Shown here: in pieces, positions 9,362 to 17,488 of the stretch
How positions within the stretch are numbered: position 1 is the stretch's first letter
Layout: every line of letters starts with the position of its first letter
Assembly: GCF_019744875.1 (NCBI RefSeq)
Contig: NZ_JAIETU010000002.1
Span: forward strand, 558,001-622,000
Reading direction: 5' to 3'
DNA from: Hyphomicrobium sp.
Lineage (GTDB): Bacteria > Pseudomonadota > Alphaproteobacteria > Rhizobiales > Hyphomicrobiaceae
DNA length: 64,000 bases
Made by a program: the position numbers and the translations under genes
The notes under the pieces: generated by a model
The model's database searches: none
What the model was told of the DNA's origin: nothing
What the model saw: only the letters and a program-made list of their open reading frames with translations

Positions 9362-9391
9362 TTGCGCTCGTTATACTCCGCATCCCATAAT
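9362..9391 (+). promoter_or_regulatory. Possible promoter of the sulfatase gene
   Basis: TTGCGC (9362-9367), 18-nt spacer, CATAAT (9386-9391). The -10 is good and the -35 is poor. TATACT at 9372-9377 is an alternative -10. The sulfatase ATG is at 9435. Confidence 0.3.
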
Positions 9392-9434
9392 TCCCGGGTA
9401 GCTGGATTGCGGGCCAGCGCCTGGGGGACGAGTC

Positions 9435-11327
9435 ATGTCGGAAGACGGAGTGCTGACACGGCGAACCGCGCTCAAGCTCGGTCTGGCCGGAGCTGCCTCT
9501 GCGGCCGGTCTCGATGCTCCCTCCGAAGCCGGACAAACCGCCAAACCCGCCACAAGCAAGAAGCCGAACGTGCTCTTCCTGCTCGTTGACGAACAGCGTT
9601 TTCCAACGGTCTACGAAAGCGCGGCGCTGGCGGAGTTCCGGGCCAAGTATCTGCCCACGCAGGCCGCCCTCGCGAAACGCGGCATCTCGTTTGAGCGCCA
9701 TTACGTGGCGTCCGTCGCCTGCGTGCCGAGCCGCACCTCGCTCTACACTGGGCACTATCCTTCGCTGCACGGCGCGGCGAACACCGACGGCGCCGCCAAG
9801 GCCGCCACAGATCCCGACATGCACTGGCTGCTGCCCGGCTCCGTGCCGACGCTCGGGCACTATCTGCGCCATGGCGGCTACCGGACCTACTGGAAAGGCA
9901 AGTGGCACGTCACGGAGGCGGATCTCCGGGTGCCCGGCACCAGCCAAGTGGTGACGAGCTACGATGCCAACGGCATCACGGATCCCGCCAAGGAGAGCAT
10001 CTACCTCAACGCCGATCTGCTCGACCCGTTCGGCTTCTCCGGCTGGGTGGGGCCCGAGCCGCACGGGTCCGATCCGCTGCGATCAGGCTCCAGCGCGGGC
10101 CAAGGGAAGCAGGGGCGCGATCCGGCCGTCTCCGATCAGGTCGTGCGACAGCTCAAGGACCTCGATGCCTCCACGGACACCGCGCCCTGGTTTCTGATGG
10201 CGTCGTTCACGAACCCGCACGACATCGCGCTCTGGGGATTCTTCTCGAACCTGGCGGAGCAGTTTCGCGCGCAGTACGATTTCAGTGTGCCCGAGTGGGT
10301 GCCCGAAGAGCCGTTCGACCGCAGCCTGTTCGGCCGCACGCGCCTGGAGAAGCTCGACGACAAACCGTCGTGCCAGCGCTCCTACCGGGATGCTTACAGC
10401 GCGTTCATGCAGCCGAGCTTCGCGAGCCGCGAGTACTACCGGCTCTACTACCGGCTGCACGCCGACGTGGACCGCCACCTGGGCGAGGTGCTGGCCGCGC
10501 TCGACGCGACGCGCTTCCGCGACGACACCATCGTCGTCTTCACGTCCGACCATGGCGACATTCTCGGCGCGCACGGGGGCCTGCACCAGAAGTGGTACAT
10601 GGCCTACGAGGAAGCGCTCCGCGTGCCGCTGGTCGTCGCACTGCCGGGAGGAAACGAAGCGCGCAGAATCGCGATCCCGACCAGCCACATCGACATCGTG
10701 CCCACGATCCTGGGATTGGCCGGCATCGACCGCGAGGCGACCCGCAAGGCGATCGCCCCCGCCTTCACCGATGCGCTGCCGCTGGTCGGGCGCGATCTCT
10801 CAGCGGCCATCCGTGGGGACGAGGCGCCCGACAAGCTGGCCGAGCCCATCTACTTCATGACGGACGACGATCCGAGCCGCGGGCTCGACCAGAAAAACTT
10901 CATCGGCATCACCTACGATTCCGTCGCGCAGCCGAACCACGTCGAGACCGTCATCGCGACGCTCAACGGCGAGGTCTGGAAATATTCGCGCTATTTCGAT
11001 CATCCGCGCTACTGGAGCGCGCCGGGCACGCCCGGATCGGACGGCGTGCGCGATGTGGTGGCCACGCCCAAGGGCCGCGAAGGCGACGAAGAGGGCAACT
11101 CGCGGCGCATTTTCGAAGAACGCGTGAAGACCAAGCCGGTGGCGGACGAGTACGAAATGTACAACGTCACGACGGACCCGATGGAGCTCGAGAACCTCGC
11201 GGGGAAAGCCGAGTGGAAGGAGCGCGAAAGCGGCTTGCGGGTGTTGCTGGTGGAGCAATGCACGCTGAAGCGGCTCGTGCCGCAGAGCGGGCCGGTGCCG
11301 GGCGAGACCGGCTGCCGCGCCGGATAG
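9435..11327 (+). CDS. Tat-exported sulfatase (arylsulfatase/alkaline-phosphatase superfamily)
   Basis: A 630-residue hydrolase of sulfate (or possibly phosphonate/phosphate) esters. The N-terminus has a twin-arginine signal (TRRTALKLGLAGA, residues 8-20) for folded export to the periplasm. Cys96 in CVPSR is the Cys-type sulfatase site converted to formylglycine. Metal ligands follow the family (LLVDEQ near residue 52; TSDHGDILGAHG near 375; LHQKW). No formylglycine-generating enzyme or transporter is adjacent, so the substrate is open. No partner gene is close enough to form an operon. Confidence 0.88.
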   Translation: MSEDGVLTRRTALKLGLAGAASAAGLDAPSEAGQTAKPATSKKPNVLFLLVDEQRFPTVYESAALAEFRAKYLPTQAALAKRGISFERHYVASVACVPSRTSLYTGHYPSLHGAANTDGAAKAATDPDMHWLLPGSVPTLGHYLRHGGYRTYWKGKWHVTEADLRVPGTSQVVTSYDANGITDPAKESIYLNADLLDPFGFSGWVGPEPHGSDPLRSGSSAGQGKQGRDPAVSDQVVRQLKDLDASTDTAPWFLMASFTNPHDIALWGFFSNLAEQFRAQYDFSVPEWVPEEPFDRSLFGRTRLEKLDDKPSCQRSYRDAYSAFMQPSFASREYYRLYYRLHADVDRHLGEVLAALDATRFRDDTIVVFTSDHGDILGAHGGLHQKWYMAYEEALRVPLVVALPGGNEARRIAIPTSHIDIVPTILGLAGIDREATRKAIAPAFTDALPLVGRDLSAAIRGDEAPDKLAEPIYFMTDDDPSRGLDQKNFIGITYDSVAQPNHVETVIATLNGEVWKYSRYFDHPRYWSAPGTPGSDGVRDVVATPKGREGDEEGNSRRIFEERVKTKPVADEYEMYNVTTDPMELENLAGKAEWKERESGLRVLLVEQCTLKRLVPQSGPVPGETGCRAG

Positions 11328-11422
11328 CCCGCAGGGCGCGCCATGGTTAGCGCCCGCGGCAAACGTCAAGTGGAACCCTTCGGGACTGAAATCGTTACAT
11401 TCTCGCTTCGAAAGTGAGAGCG

Positions 11423-11656
11423 ATGGCCAACGATTTCCTGAAAAACATGCCCCCAGCACTCAAGTCGCTTTGGCAGCTCGAAAACGAGCTTCGGAAGTCG
11501 CTTCAGAACGCAGTGCTGCTGCGCCGGGCGGACGCGAATGAAAACCTCGAAATGGCCCGCCGGCATATGAAGGCTGCTCTCAGCGCCGTTCGCGGTGAGC
11601 CTGTTGCCGACGACAGCGTGGCGCCGCCACGGACCAGGTCGCACGGCTCGAAGTAG
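11423..11656 (+). CDS. Small hypothetical protein
   Basis: A 77-residue protein beginning MANDFLKNMPPALKSLW. It is predicted to be mostly helical and charged, with no signal peptide or membrane helix. The ATG at 11423 is preferred over the in-frame GTG at 11414 because it has a GAGAG-like site. A hairpin with an A/T-poor tail lies ~130 nt downstream. No family recognised. Confidence 0.5.
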   Translation: MANDFLKNMPPALKSLWQLENELRKSLQNAVLLRRADANENLEMARRHMKAALSAVRGEPVADDSVAPPRTRSHGSK

Positions 11657-11782
11657 TTCCGGGCCTCGAACGCTCGAACCCGGAAACGCGTCGAACCCGT
11701 GATATCCCGTGGACCTTCTGGAACCCGCGCCTGCTTTGCGCGTTAACCCAGCATGAGGGGCGTCGCATCGCCCTTTTGGTCA

Positions 11783-11816
11783 GGAGCGCCGAGCCGGGAA
11801 ACCGGTTCGGCGCTCC
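11783..11816 (+). terminator. Hairpin, probable terminator of the small upstream gene
   Basis: 15-bp stem (11783-11797 with 11802-11816) including one G-T wobble, closed by a GAAA tetraloop and followed by GTTGGTTTTGC. The tail is only moderately T-rich, so termination is likely but not certain. Confidence 0.55.
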
Positions 11817-11859
11817 GTTGGTTTTGCAGGGCGCTTTACCGCTTGCACAGCGCGTCATG

Positions 11860-11888
11860 AAAAAAGGCTGGCACGCGTGCCAGCCTTT
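11860..11888 (-). terminator. Rho-independent terminator of the leftward small membrane-protein gene
   Basis: Self-complementary 26-nt element, 11863-11888 (two 13-nt arms, AAAGGCTGGCACG and its complement). On the minus strand it is followed by six T residues. It lies 15 nt beyond the stop codon of the leftward gene. Confidence 0.8.
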
Positions 11889-11902
11889 CTCGTTCGCCCG
11901 CG

Positions 11903-12166
11903 TTATGGAGCGGGGGGTGCCGGCGCCGGGACAGGCGCCTTTGTCGGCGGGTCCGCTGGCGTTTGCAGTGCGGGCCGGTCTATTGGTGCGTTTGTCAGGC
12001 TCGCATTGTCGTTGAACGACCCCAGCAACGCCATGGCCAAAAGGGCGGCCACGGCGACGCCGAGAACCAGGGGCCAGTTGAAGCTCGAACGCGTGTCGAT
12101 TGCGTCGGGATCGCGATAGGGGTCGACGCGGGTGCGGCGCTCCTGATTGGTATCCGGATAGGCCAT
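11903..12166 (-). CDS. Small single-span membrane protein, hypothetical
   Basis: An 87-residue protein. The N-terminal ~28 residues are polar and charged. One membrane helix follows (WPLVLGVAVAALLAMALLG, ~31-49), then a Pro/Ala-rich tail ending in repeated PAP units. The ATG has a strong AGGAGG site and a terminator follows the stop, which support a real gene. Topology suggests the Pro-rich tail is periplasmic. Function unknown. Confidence 0.7.
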   Translation of the reverse strand: MAYPDTNQERRTRVDPYRDPDAIDTRSSFNWPLVLGVAVAALLAMALLGSFNDNASLTNAPIDRPALQTPADPPTKAPVPAPAPPAP

Positions 12167-12456
12167 TTTCTCCTCCTTGTCGGCTGTCCTTGAAGATCAA
12201 ACGGCCTCAGCCGGGGACTGTTCCCAATTCTTTCCGGCGTTCTGCCATCCGCGGGAGAACCGCGCGCATCCGTTTGAATTCGCAGGCTTTCCGCAGGAGC
12301 CAGCGCGCACTCGAAACACCAACGGCATCGCAGCAATGCGCCTGCGTGAACCCCGCTGATCCAGCGCAAATTCGGGCCGTGCTTCGTGTTTGTCAGGTTG
12401 CTTTCAGCTTGCCGCAGGAAGGTGCCGCCCGGGAGCTGAACCGAGGGGGACCACGC

Positions 12457-13182
12457 ATGTATGCCGCAATCGTTCTTCCCGCGTTCAACGAGGAAGACAG
12501 CATCGGCCCTCTGCTGCGCGAAATCCGCGGCGCGATCGAGGGTCTTCCGGTGCGCGAGGTCGTTCTCGTCGATGACGGCAGCACGGACGACACCGCGGCG
12601 AACGCAATCGCCGCGTGGGGTCGCGATCCGTCGCTGCGCGTCATCCGCCATGGCCGGCGCCAGGGGCAGAGCCGCGCGCTCCTGACCGGCATCCGCGCCG
12701 CCTCGCAAGATCTGATCGTGACGCTCGACGCCGATGGGCAGAACGATCCGGCGGACATCGCCACGCTGATTGCTGCATTCACCGCCCGCCAGAACGTCAC
12801 GGCGCGCATGATCGTCGCCGGACAGCGGATGCGGCGCCAGGATACGCTTCTGAAGCGCATCTCATCGCGGCTCGCCAACGGTATCCGCGCGAGCCTGCTC
12901 GGCGACAACGTGCGCGATACCGGATGCAGCCTGAAGCTGTTTCGCCGCCAGGATTTTCTCGACCTTCCCTTCTTCGATCACATTCACCGCTTCGTGCCGG
13001 CCTTGATGAAGGCTTCGGGCGTCGCCGTCGTGCTGGTCGATGTTGGGCATCGGCCGCGCAAGGCCGGCGCCTCGAAATACGGCTTCTGGGATCGTCTTTG
13101 GGTGGGCATCTACGACCTGGTCGGCGTTCGCTGGCTGGTGAAGCGTCAGATTGCCAACGTCGAGCTGGAGACTGTGCAATGA
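12457..13182 (+). CDS. Family 2 glycosyltransferase (dolichol-phosphate-mannose synthase-like)
   Basis: A 241-residue GT-A fold enzyme predicted to move a sugar from a nucleotide donor to polyprenyl phosphate at the cytoplasmic membrane face. It shows the GT2 start (VLPAFNEEDSIGPLL), VDDGSTDDT and the metal-binding LDADGQND. It lacks the C-terminal membrane helices of ArnC, so it is the short DPM1-like type. Start ATG 12457 has GAGGGGG ~9 nt ahead. The stop overlaps the next gene (ATGA). Together the three genes match the GT2 / LAB_N / ArnT-like set used for lipid A or surface glycan modification. Confidence 0.88.
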   Translation: MYAAIVLPAFNEEDSIGPLLREIRGAIEGLPVREVVLVDDGSTDDTAANAIAAWGRDPSLRVIRHGRRQGQSRALLTGIRAASQDLIVTLDADGQNDPADIATLIAAFTARQNVTARMIVAGQRMRRQDTLLKRISSRLANGIRASLLGDNVRDTGCSLKLFRRQDFLDLPFFDHIHRFVPALMKASGVAVVLVDVGHRPRKAGASKYGFWDRLWVGIYDLVGVRWLVKRQIANVELETVQ

Positions 13183-13487
13183 GCGCTCATGTCGCCGCGT
13201 CGTCGGAAACGATCTGGCTCTGTATCGGATTTATCGGGCAGGCGCTTTTTTCTGCGCGTTTCTTCGTGCAGTGGCTGGCTTCCGAGCAGCAGCGCCGGTC
13301 GGTCCTGCCGGTCGCCTTCTGGTACTTCAGCCTGGCGGGCGGCATCGTGCTGCTCAGCTATGCGCTCTGGCGCGCCGACCCGATCTTTATCATCGGTCAG
13401 GCCACCGGGCTGTTGATCTATGCCCGCAATCTCTACTTCGTCACCACCTCGGCCCGGACAGGCGAGGCCGTTTCGGCTGCGAGTTGA
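13179..13487 (+). CDS. Lipid A biosynthesis N-terminal (LAB_N) domain membrane protein
   Basis: A 102-residue integral membrane protein of the LAB_N family with about three helices and the characteristic patterns ARFFVQWLASE and RNLYF near the end. LAB_N proteins travel with GT2 and ArnT-type transferases and probably help move or present lipid-linked sugars; the exact activity is not established. It is translationally coupled to the GT2 gene by a 4-nt overlap. Confidence 0.85.
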   Translation: MSAHVAASSETIWLCIGFIGQALFSARFFVQWLASEQQRRSVLPVAFWYFSLAGGIVLLSYALWRADPIFIIGQATGLLIYARNLYFVTTSARTGEAVSAAS

Positions 13488-13491
13488 TCGC

Positions 13492-15090
13492 TTGATCCTC
13501 GAAACGAAACCGACCGAGAACGCAGGTCTTGTCGCGCTCGTAGTGCTGGCGGGGCTGCTGGTCGCCGTCGTCGCAAGCTGGCCCGCGCTGCCGGTCGATG
13601 AGACGCGTTATCTCACTGTCGCCTGGGAGATGCGCGCCTCCGGACACTGGATGCTGCCGACGCTCAACTTCGCGCCCTACTCGCACAAGCCGCCGCTTCT
13701 GTTCTGGCTGATCAATGCGAGCTGGTCGCTGTTCGGAGTTTCTGTCTGGCCGGCGCGCATGGTCGGCGCGGCCGCAATGGGCGTGACGCTGCTCTTGACC
13801 CATCGGCTCGACCGCCGCCTTCTCCCGGATGCCATCCAGGGGCCGGCAGCAAGCGCGCTGATGCTCACCGCTCTGCCGGTGTTCGTCATCCTCGGCTTTT
13901 CGATCATGTTCGACATGCTGCTCACCGCGACCGTGGTGGGGGCGCAGCTCGCGCTGTGGCACGCGGGCCGGCGCGGCGGACGCGGCGCGATGCTCGCCTA
14001 CGGTCTCTGCACCGGCCTCGGGCTACTGGCCAAAGGGCCGATCGTCTTTCTCTTCACGCTGCCGGCAGCGCTGCTCGGTCCGTTGTGGATCGAGGAGGCG
14101 CAAAAGCGTGGATGGTATCTGCGCGTCGGTGTCGCGTTCGCCTTCTCCATCGCCATCGGGCTTGCCTGGGCGCTGCGCGCCGCTGCCCTCGGCGGGCCGG
14201 AGTTCGCGGAGATGCTGTTCTGGAAGCAATCGGCCGGGCGGATCACATCATCGTTCGCGCATGCGCGCCCGTTCTGGTTCTACGGGCCGATTTTGCTCGC
14301 GCTCCTCGCGCCGCTCGCTCCGTGGCGGCCCGCGTGGGCGGGCCTGCGCAAAGTCCTTTCGGCCAGCAACGCGCCACGCACCTTCCTCATGTGCTGGATC
14401 GTGCCCGCGCTGCTCGGCCTGAGTGCCATCAGCGGCAAGCAGCTCCATTACCTGCTTCCGGTGGTGCCCGCCGTGGCGCTGCTTCTTTCGCTCGGCTTGA
14501 GAGACATCGAGCCGCGCGCGCGCGATGGCCTCCCTGTGCTCGCGTTCGCCGGCGCCATCGTTGCCGGACTGGTGGCGTTCGCCCTGCTCGGAGACCGCTT
14601 CCTGCAGAACGATTCATTGGTCTCGTCCGTCTTGCAGAAGCAAAGCTTGCCACTGCTCATCGCGATGGGGCTTTTGGCGCTCGGTGCACTGGCAATGTTC
14701 ACAGGCACAGTGCGGCGCGCGCTGACCGGCCTCGCCATAGCCAATCTCGTGTTCGTGCTCGGCATCGCGGTACAAAGCCGGGCCACCGTGACCGAGCTGT
14801 TCGATATTGATCCGGTGGCCAACGCCCTCTCGCAGAGGAAGACCGGGCCGATCGCCATGACGCAGGTGCCGCGCGGAGAGTTCGGCTTTCTGGCGCGCCT
14901 TTCGGAGCCGATCACCTACGTTCCCGCCGGACAGCTCGATGGTTGGCTGGCTGACAACCCGACGGGCGTCGCGATCGTGTTTTCGCGCATCGGCAACCCG
15001 GCATCCGCGCCGCTGCGCCACACGGTCGTCTTCAGCAAAAACTATCGCTTGAGCGAGGTGATCACGCTCGTGACGTCGACGCGGAGATGA
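13492..15090 (+). CDS. ArnT-like integral membrane glycosyltransferase
   Basis: A PMT/ArnT-family (GT-C fold) transferase using a polyprenyl-phosphate sugar, predicted to act on the periplasmic face on lipid A or another surface glycan. The first periplasmic loop has the catalytic-type acidic motif PVDETRYLTVAWEM and the following HKPPLLFWL. About 11-12 membrane helices follow, then a soluble C-terminal part. Start choice is uncertain. TTG 13492 lies just after the LAB_N stop and gives a 532-residue protein; ATG 13420 would overlap the LAB_N gene by 68 nt and add 24 residues of low-complexity sequence. It probably uses the product of the GT2 gene as donor. Confidence 0.85.
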   Translation: MILETKPTENAGLVALVVLAGLLVAVVASWPALPVDETRYLTVAWEMRASGHWMLPTLNFAPYSHKPPLLFWLINASWSLFGVSVWPARMVGAAAMGVTLLLTHRLDRRLLPDAIQGPAASALMLTALPVFVILGFSIMFDMLLTATVVGAQLALWHAGRRGGRGAMLAYGLCTGLGLLAKGPIVFLFTLPAALLGPLWIEEAQKRGWYLRVGVAFAFSIAIGLAWALRAAALGGPEFAEMLFWKQSAGRITSSFAHARPFWFYGPILLALLAPLAPWRPAWAGLRKVLSASNAPRTFLMCWIVPALLGLSAISGKQLHYLLPVVPAVALLLSLGLRDIEPRARDGLPVLAFAGAIVAGLVAFALLGDRFLQNDSLVSSVLQKQSLPLLIAMGLLALGALAMFTGTVRRALTGLAIANLVFVLGIAVQSRATVTELFDIDPVANALSQRKTGPIAMTQVPRGEFGFLARLSEPITYVPAGQLDGWLADNPTGVAIVFSRIGNPASAPLRHTVVFSKNYRLSEVITLVTSTRR

Positions 15091-15144
15091 GCAGGAGGCT
15101 CGATCGCGAACAATAGTGTCCGCGCGGCGTGACGCGTGTGCGGC

Positions 15145-15834
15145 TCACTCGTTGGCGAGGTCTGCAAGCCGCGCGACATCCAGCAGCTTGACCGTCGTGC
15201 CGCCCTGCTCGACGCCGATGACTTCCATCTCGCGCAGCTTGGTGATCGTGCGGCTGACCGTCTCGATGGTGAGGCCGAGCAAATCGGCGATATCGCTGCG
15301 GCGCATCGCGAGCTTGATGACGTCGTCTCCGGCGCCGCCTGACCGGCGGTGCAAGGCGAGCAGGAATGCCGCGACGCGTTCGATGGCGCTGCGCTGGCCC
15401 ACGGTGACGAGCAGGCTGCGTGCGGCCATCAGATCCTGACAGACGGACTTGTAGAGCTTGAGGGCGAGCGAGGCGTCCGTCTCGGCAAGCTTCTCAAGCG
15501 CGGGCGCGGAGAAGCAGCGCACCTTGGCGGTGCACGTGGCCTGCGCGCTCATGATCTGCTCGCCCAGCACGCCGAGACCGATGAAATCACCCGGATAGGC
15601 GAAATCGATGATGCGGCGGCGGCCGTCGAACAGCGTCTTGTAGATGGCGATGACGCCTTCCTCGACACGGTAGACGAAGGTGCGCGCATCGCCCTCGCAG
15701 AACACGTGCTCCTTGGCTTCGAGCCTCCGCTCCGTCGCCTGCGCCAGACGCTCGTCGAGGGCGCGGCTTCCCCGCGCGCGGTCGGCCGACGGCTTCGATG
15801 GTGCACTGATTTCGTGAAATTGGCTCGCGAGCAT
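15145..15834 (-). CDS. Crp/Fnr-family transcriptional regulator (FixK-like)
   Basis: A 229-residue regulator with an N-terminal cyclic-nucleotide-binding-like domain (~30-140), dimer helix and winged helix-turn-helix (~170-215). The recognition helix reads IETVSRTITKL; this E-x2-S-R pattern in FNR/FixK proteins reads TTGAY half-sites. The N-terminal Cys cluster of oxygen-sensing FNR is absent, so it is more like FixK. RBS GAGGAG precedes ATG 15834. Three FNR-type palindromes lie in the next 2.4 kb and one precedes the cbb3 operon, so it is the best local candidate for their regulator (inference). Confidence 0.88.
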   Translation of the reverse strand: MLASQFHEISAPSKPSADRARGSRALDERLAQATERRLEAKEHVFCEGDARTFVYRVEEGVIAIYKTLFDGRRRIIDFAYPGDFIGLGVLGEQIMSAQATCTAKVRCFSAPALEKLAETDASLALKLYKSVCQDLMAARSLLVTVGQRSAIERVAAFLLALHRRSGGAGDDVIKLAMRRSDIADLLGLTIETVSRTITKLREMEVIGVEQGGTTVKLLDVARLADLANE

Positions 15835-15971
15835 CGTCTCTCCTCGGCCAGGCGGCCGGTGCGGATTGCCGTGATACGAGGCCGATTAAAGGCGTGATTT
15901 GCTCCGACGGTATGAGGGGCAAGTGATAAATTGTACGAGTTTGTAACAACGCCGTCGCGGGGTGCGGCACT

Positions 15972-16012
15972 ATGATCTCGATCAAATCCCCCTGCATCCG
16001 CAGGACTATGAT
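15972..16012 (+). promoter_or_regulatory. FNR/FixK-type box with -10 element (class II geometry)
   Basis: ATGAT-CTCG-ATCAA (15972-15985) matches TTGAT-N4-ATCAA at 9 of 10 positions. TATGAT at 16007-16012 is a good -10. A start ~7 nt later puts the box centre near -41, the spacing of FNR class II activation. The hemerythrin-like gene begins at 16042. Confidence 0.6.
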
Positions 16013-16041
16013 CCGCCGGTCCTGAAACCCCGAGACCGGCA

Positions 16042-16593
16042 ATGCGATCGAGCCATGACCCAAACGCCCGGCACCTGCTTGCCCTCGCTCAAAAAGTCGA
16101 CGCGGACCTGCTGCTGCAATCGGAAATCGACATGGCGCTCGCCACGCTCATGGGCGAGCTGCCGTTCGTCACCGCGCTGCGCGTCGCGGGCATCCTGGCG
16201 GCCGTGCTGACGCCGAGCTGGAGCGAACACAGGCGCTTCCAGGAAGAGGTGCTGTTTCCCATCCTCGCCACGGAGCGCAATCAGCCGGACGACTTTGTCG
16301 AATTCGCCGGTCGCATCGGGGACGTGCACGTCGAAATCGGCGAGCATCAGCGCGAGGTCTCGATCAGCCTCAAGCACATGGCCATCGATGGGCGCCCTTT
16401 GACCTCCAGCCGCCTCGACCTCATCGAGCAGACGCTCGCCCTGCGGCGGCGCCACCACGCGGCCGAAAACGCCATCGACCTGAAAATTCCGAAGAGCCTG
16501 GGGGACAGCTCGCGCGACATCCTCTGGCGCTGGACAGCGCGCCAGGGCGTGGAGCCGTTCCCGGTCAACCTGATCGCGAAACTGTGGGATTGA
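16042..16593 (+). CDS. Hemerythrin-like (HHE) domain protein, putative
   Basis: A 183-residue predicted all-helical cytosolic protein. The pattern SEHRRFQEEVLFPIL (61-75) is the typical hemerythrin helix with His63 and a following acidic pair. EHQREV supplies His102, and RRRHHAAEN supplies His138/His139 and Glu142. These would bind a di-iron site that could hold O2, NO or sense oxygen. The full ligand set is not certain by eye. Its promoter has an FNR-type box, which fits a role at low oxygen or in NO handling. Confidence 0.6.
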   Translation: MRSSHDPNARHLLALAQKVDADLLLQSEIDMALATLMGELPFVTALRVAGILAAVLTPSWSEHRRFQEEVLFPILATERNQPDDFVEFAGRIGDVHVEIGEHQREVSISLKHMAIDGRPLTSSRLDLIEQTLALRRRHHAAENAIDLKIPKSLGDSSRDILWRWTARQGVEPFPVNLIAKLWD

Positions 16594-16621
16594 GACGCTG
16601 TCTCGCACGCCCTTCGTTCCC

Positions 16622-16927
16622 TTAGCAGACCGCGGCGGCGCACAGCTCAAGGCGGAACTTCTGGGTCGCCGTTTTGCGCGAGAAGTTGAACTCGCGGCCA
16701 TCGAAGCAGGAGATGCGTCCATCGACGCCCTTTTCGTCCCCCAAAGGGATCTCCTGGTAGGCCAGAACCTCATTCAGATCGCAGGTCATCTCTGTCTTGA
16801 GCTGTGCCTTGAGAACGGCGCGCCAATGCTCGGCGTTGTGCTCGCTTGGGTCATCGGCCGCCTGGGGCGCGCCCGAGGACAGACCGACAAACAAGGACAA
16901 CACTGCAGCGTAGCGCTTCGCATTCAT
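16622..16927 (-). CDS. Small secreted protein, hypothetical
   Basis: A 101-residue protein with a signal peptide (MNAKRYAAVLSLFVGLSSG..., probable cleavage near QAA-DD). The mature ~80 residues contain four Cys (TCDLNE, SCFDG, LCAAAVC), possibly disulfide-bonded in the periplasm. The ATG 16927 has a GGGGGTG site; the frame extends upstream but without a signal. An FNR-type palindrome at 16990-17003 lies 63 nt upstream and may serve this gene and the divergent DUF805 gene. No family recognised. Confidence 0.6.
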   Translation of the reverse strand: MNAKRYAAVLSLFVGLSSGAPQAADDPSEHNAEHWRAVLKAQLKTEMTCDLNEVLAYQEIPLGDEKGVDGRISCFDGREFNFSRKTATQKFRLELCAAAVC

Positions 16928-16989
16928 GGCCAACACCCCCGACCGACAGACCGACGGCGCCCACAATGGGCGCTTCGCAAGCGACTGCT

Positions 16990-17003
16990 TTGACGCCGGT
17001 CAA
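16990..17003. promoter_or_regulatory. Perfect FNR/FixK-type palindrome in a divergent promoter region
   Basis: TTGAC-GCCG-GTCAA, within the longer perfect repeat GCTTTGAC-N4-GTCAAAGC (16987-17006). Weak -10-like hexamers sit at the class II distance on both sides: TACGGT at 17025-17030 rightward and CATTGT (16963-16968, minus strand) leftward. It could control both flanking genes. Confidence 0.6.
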
Positions 17004-17056
17004 AGCAGGCCACCCCCACGCCGATACGGTGATCACGCACGGCACACGGGGACACC

Positions 17057-17482
17057 ATGAGCGACGACATTATCGATCTGTTCTTTTCATTTCGCGGCCG
17101 GGCCAGCAGGCAGCAGTGGGTGTTCGGCAGCCTGGCCATCGCCCTCGCCGCCGCGCTCGGGGTTTATTTGTTCAACGACGGCAGCTTCGACGAGAGCATC
17201 TACGCGCAGCCCGAGATTCCCACGATGGCCGCCGTGATCTGGGTGTTCGTCTGCCTTACCGCGTTCTGGGCCGTCAGCGTGAAGCGGGTGGCCGACGCGG
17301 GTCTGAGCCGATGGGTCGCCGTGGCGGTGTGCGTGCTGTCTCTCCTGCTGGCGACCGGCTGGGCCTGCGGCGTGTTTCCCGCGGCGCTGTCGACGAATAC
17401 AAGCGCGCTCTCCTTCTGGGCGCTGGCTGGGCTGATCGCACCGGGTCTCTTTCTCTGCGCGAGCGCGGGAAAGGACAGCTGA
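17057..17482 (+). CDS. DUF805 family membrane protein
   Basis: A 141-residue protein with about four membrane helices. The DUF805 marks are FSFRGRASRQQWVFG near the start and the KRVADAGLSRW loop (~74-84). Family function is unknown. Ribosome site GGGGA precedes ATG. It is followed after 6 nt by the SafE-like gene, and both are downstream of an FNR-type box, so they probably share a low-oxygen transcript. Confidence 0.82.
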   Translation: MSDDIIDLFFSFRGRASRQQWVFGSLAIALAAALGVYLFNDGSFDESIYAQPEIPTMAAVIWVFVCLTAFWAVSVKRVADAGLSRWVAVAVCVLSLLLATGWACGVFPAALSTNTSALSFWALAGLIAPGLFLCASAGKDS

Positions 17483-17488
17483 GGCCGC

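Noticed and set aside
9902-11350. 482-codon plus-strand frame in another phase within the sulfatase gene.
   Set aside because: Arg/Ala/Gly-rich shadow; the sulfatase frame has the CxPSR motif and a Tat signal.
15145-15834. Crp/Fnr protein considered as an oxygen-sensing FNR.
   Set aside because: The N-terminal Cys cluster needed for the 4Fe-4S center is missing; only isolated Cys residues occur.
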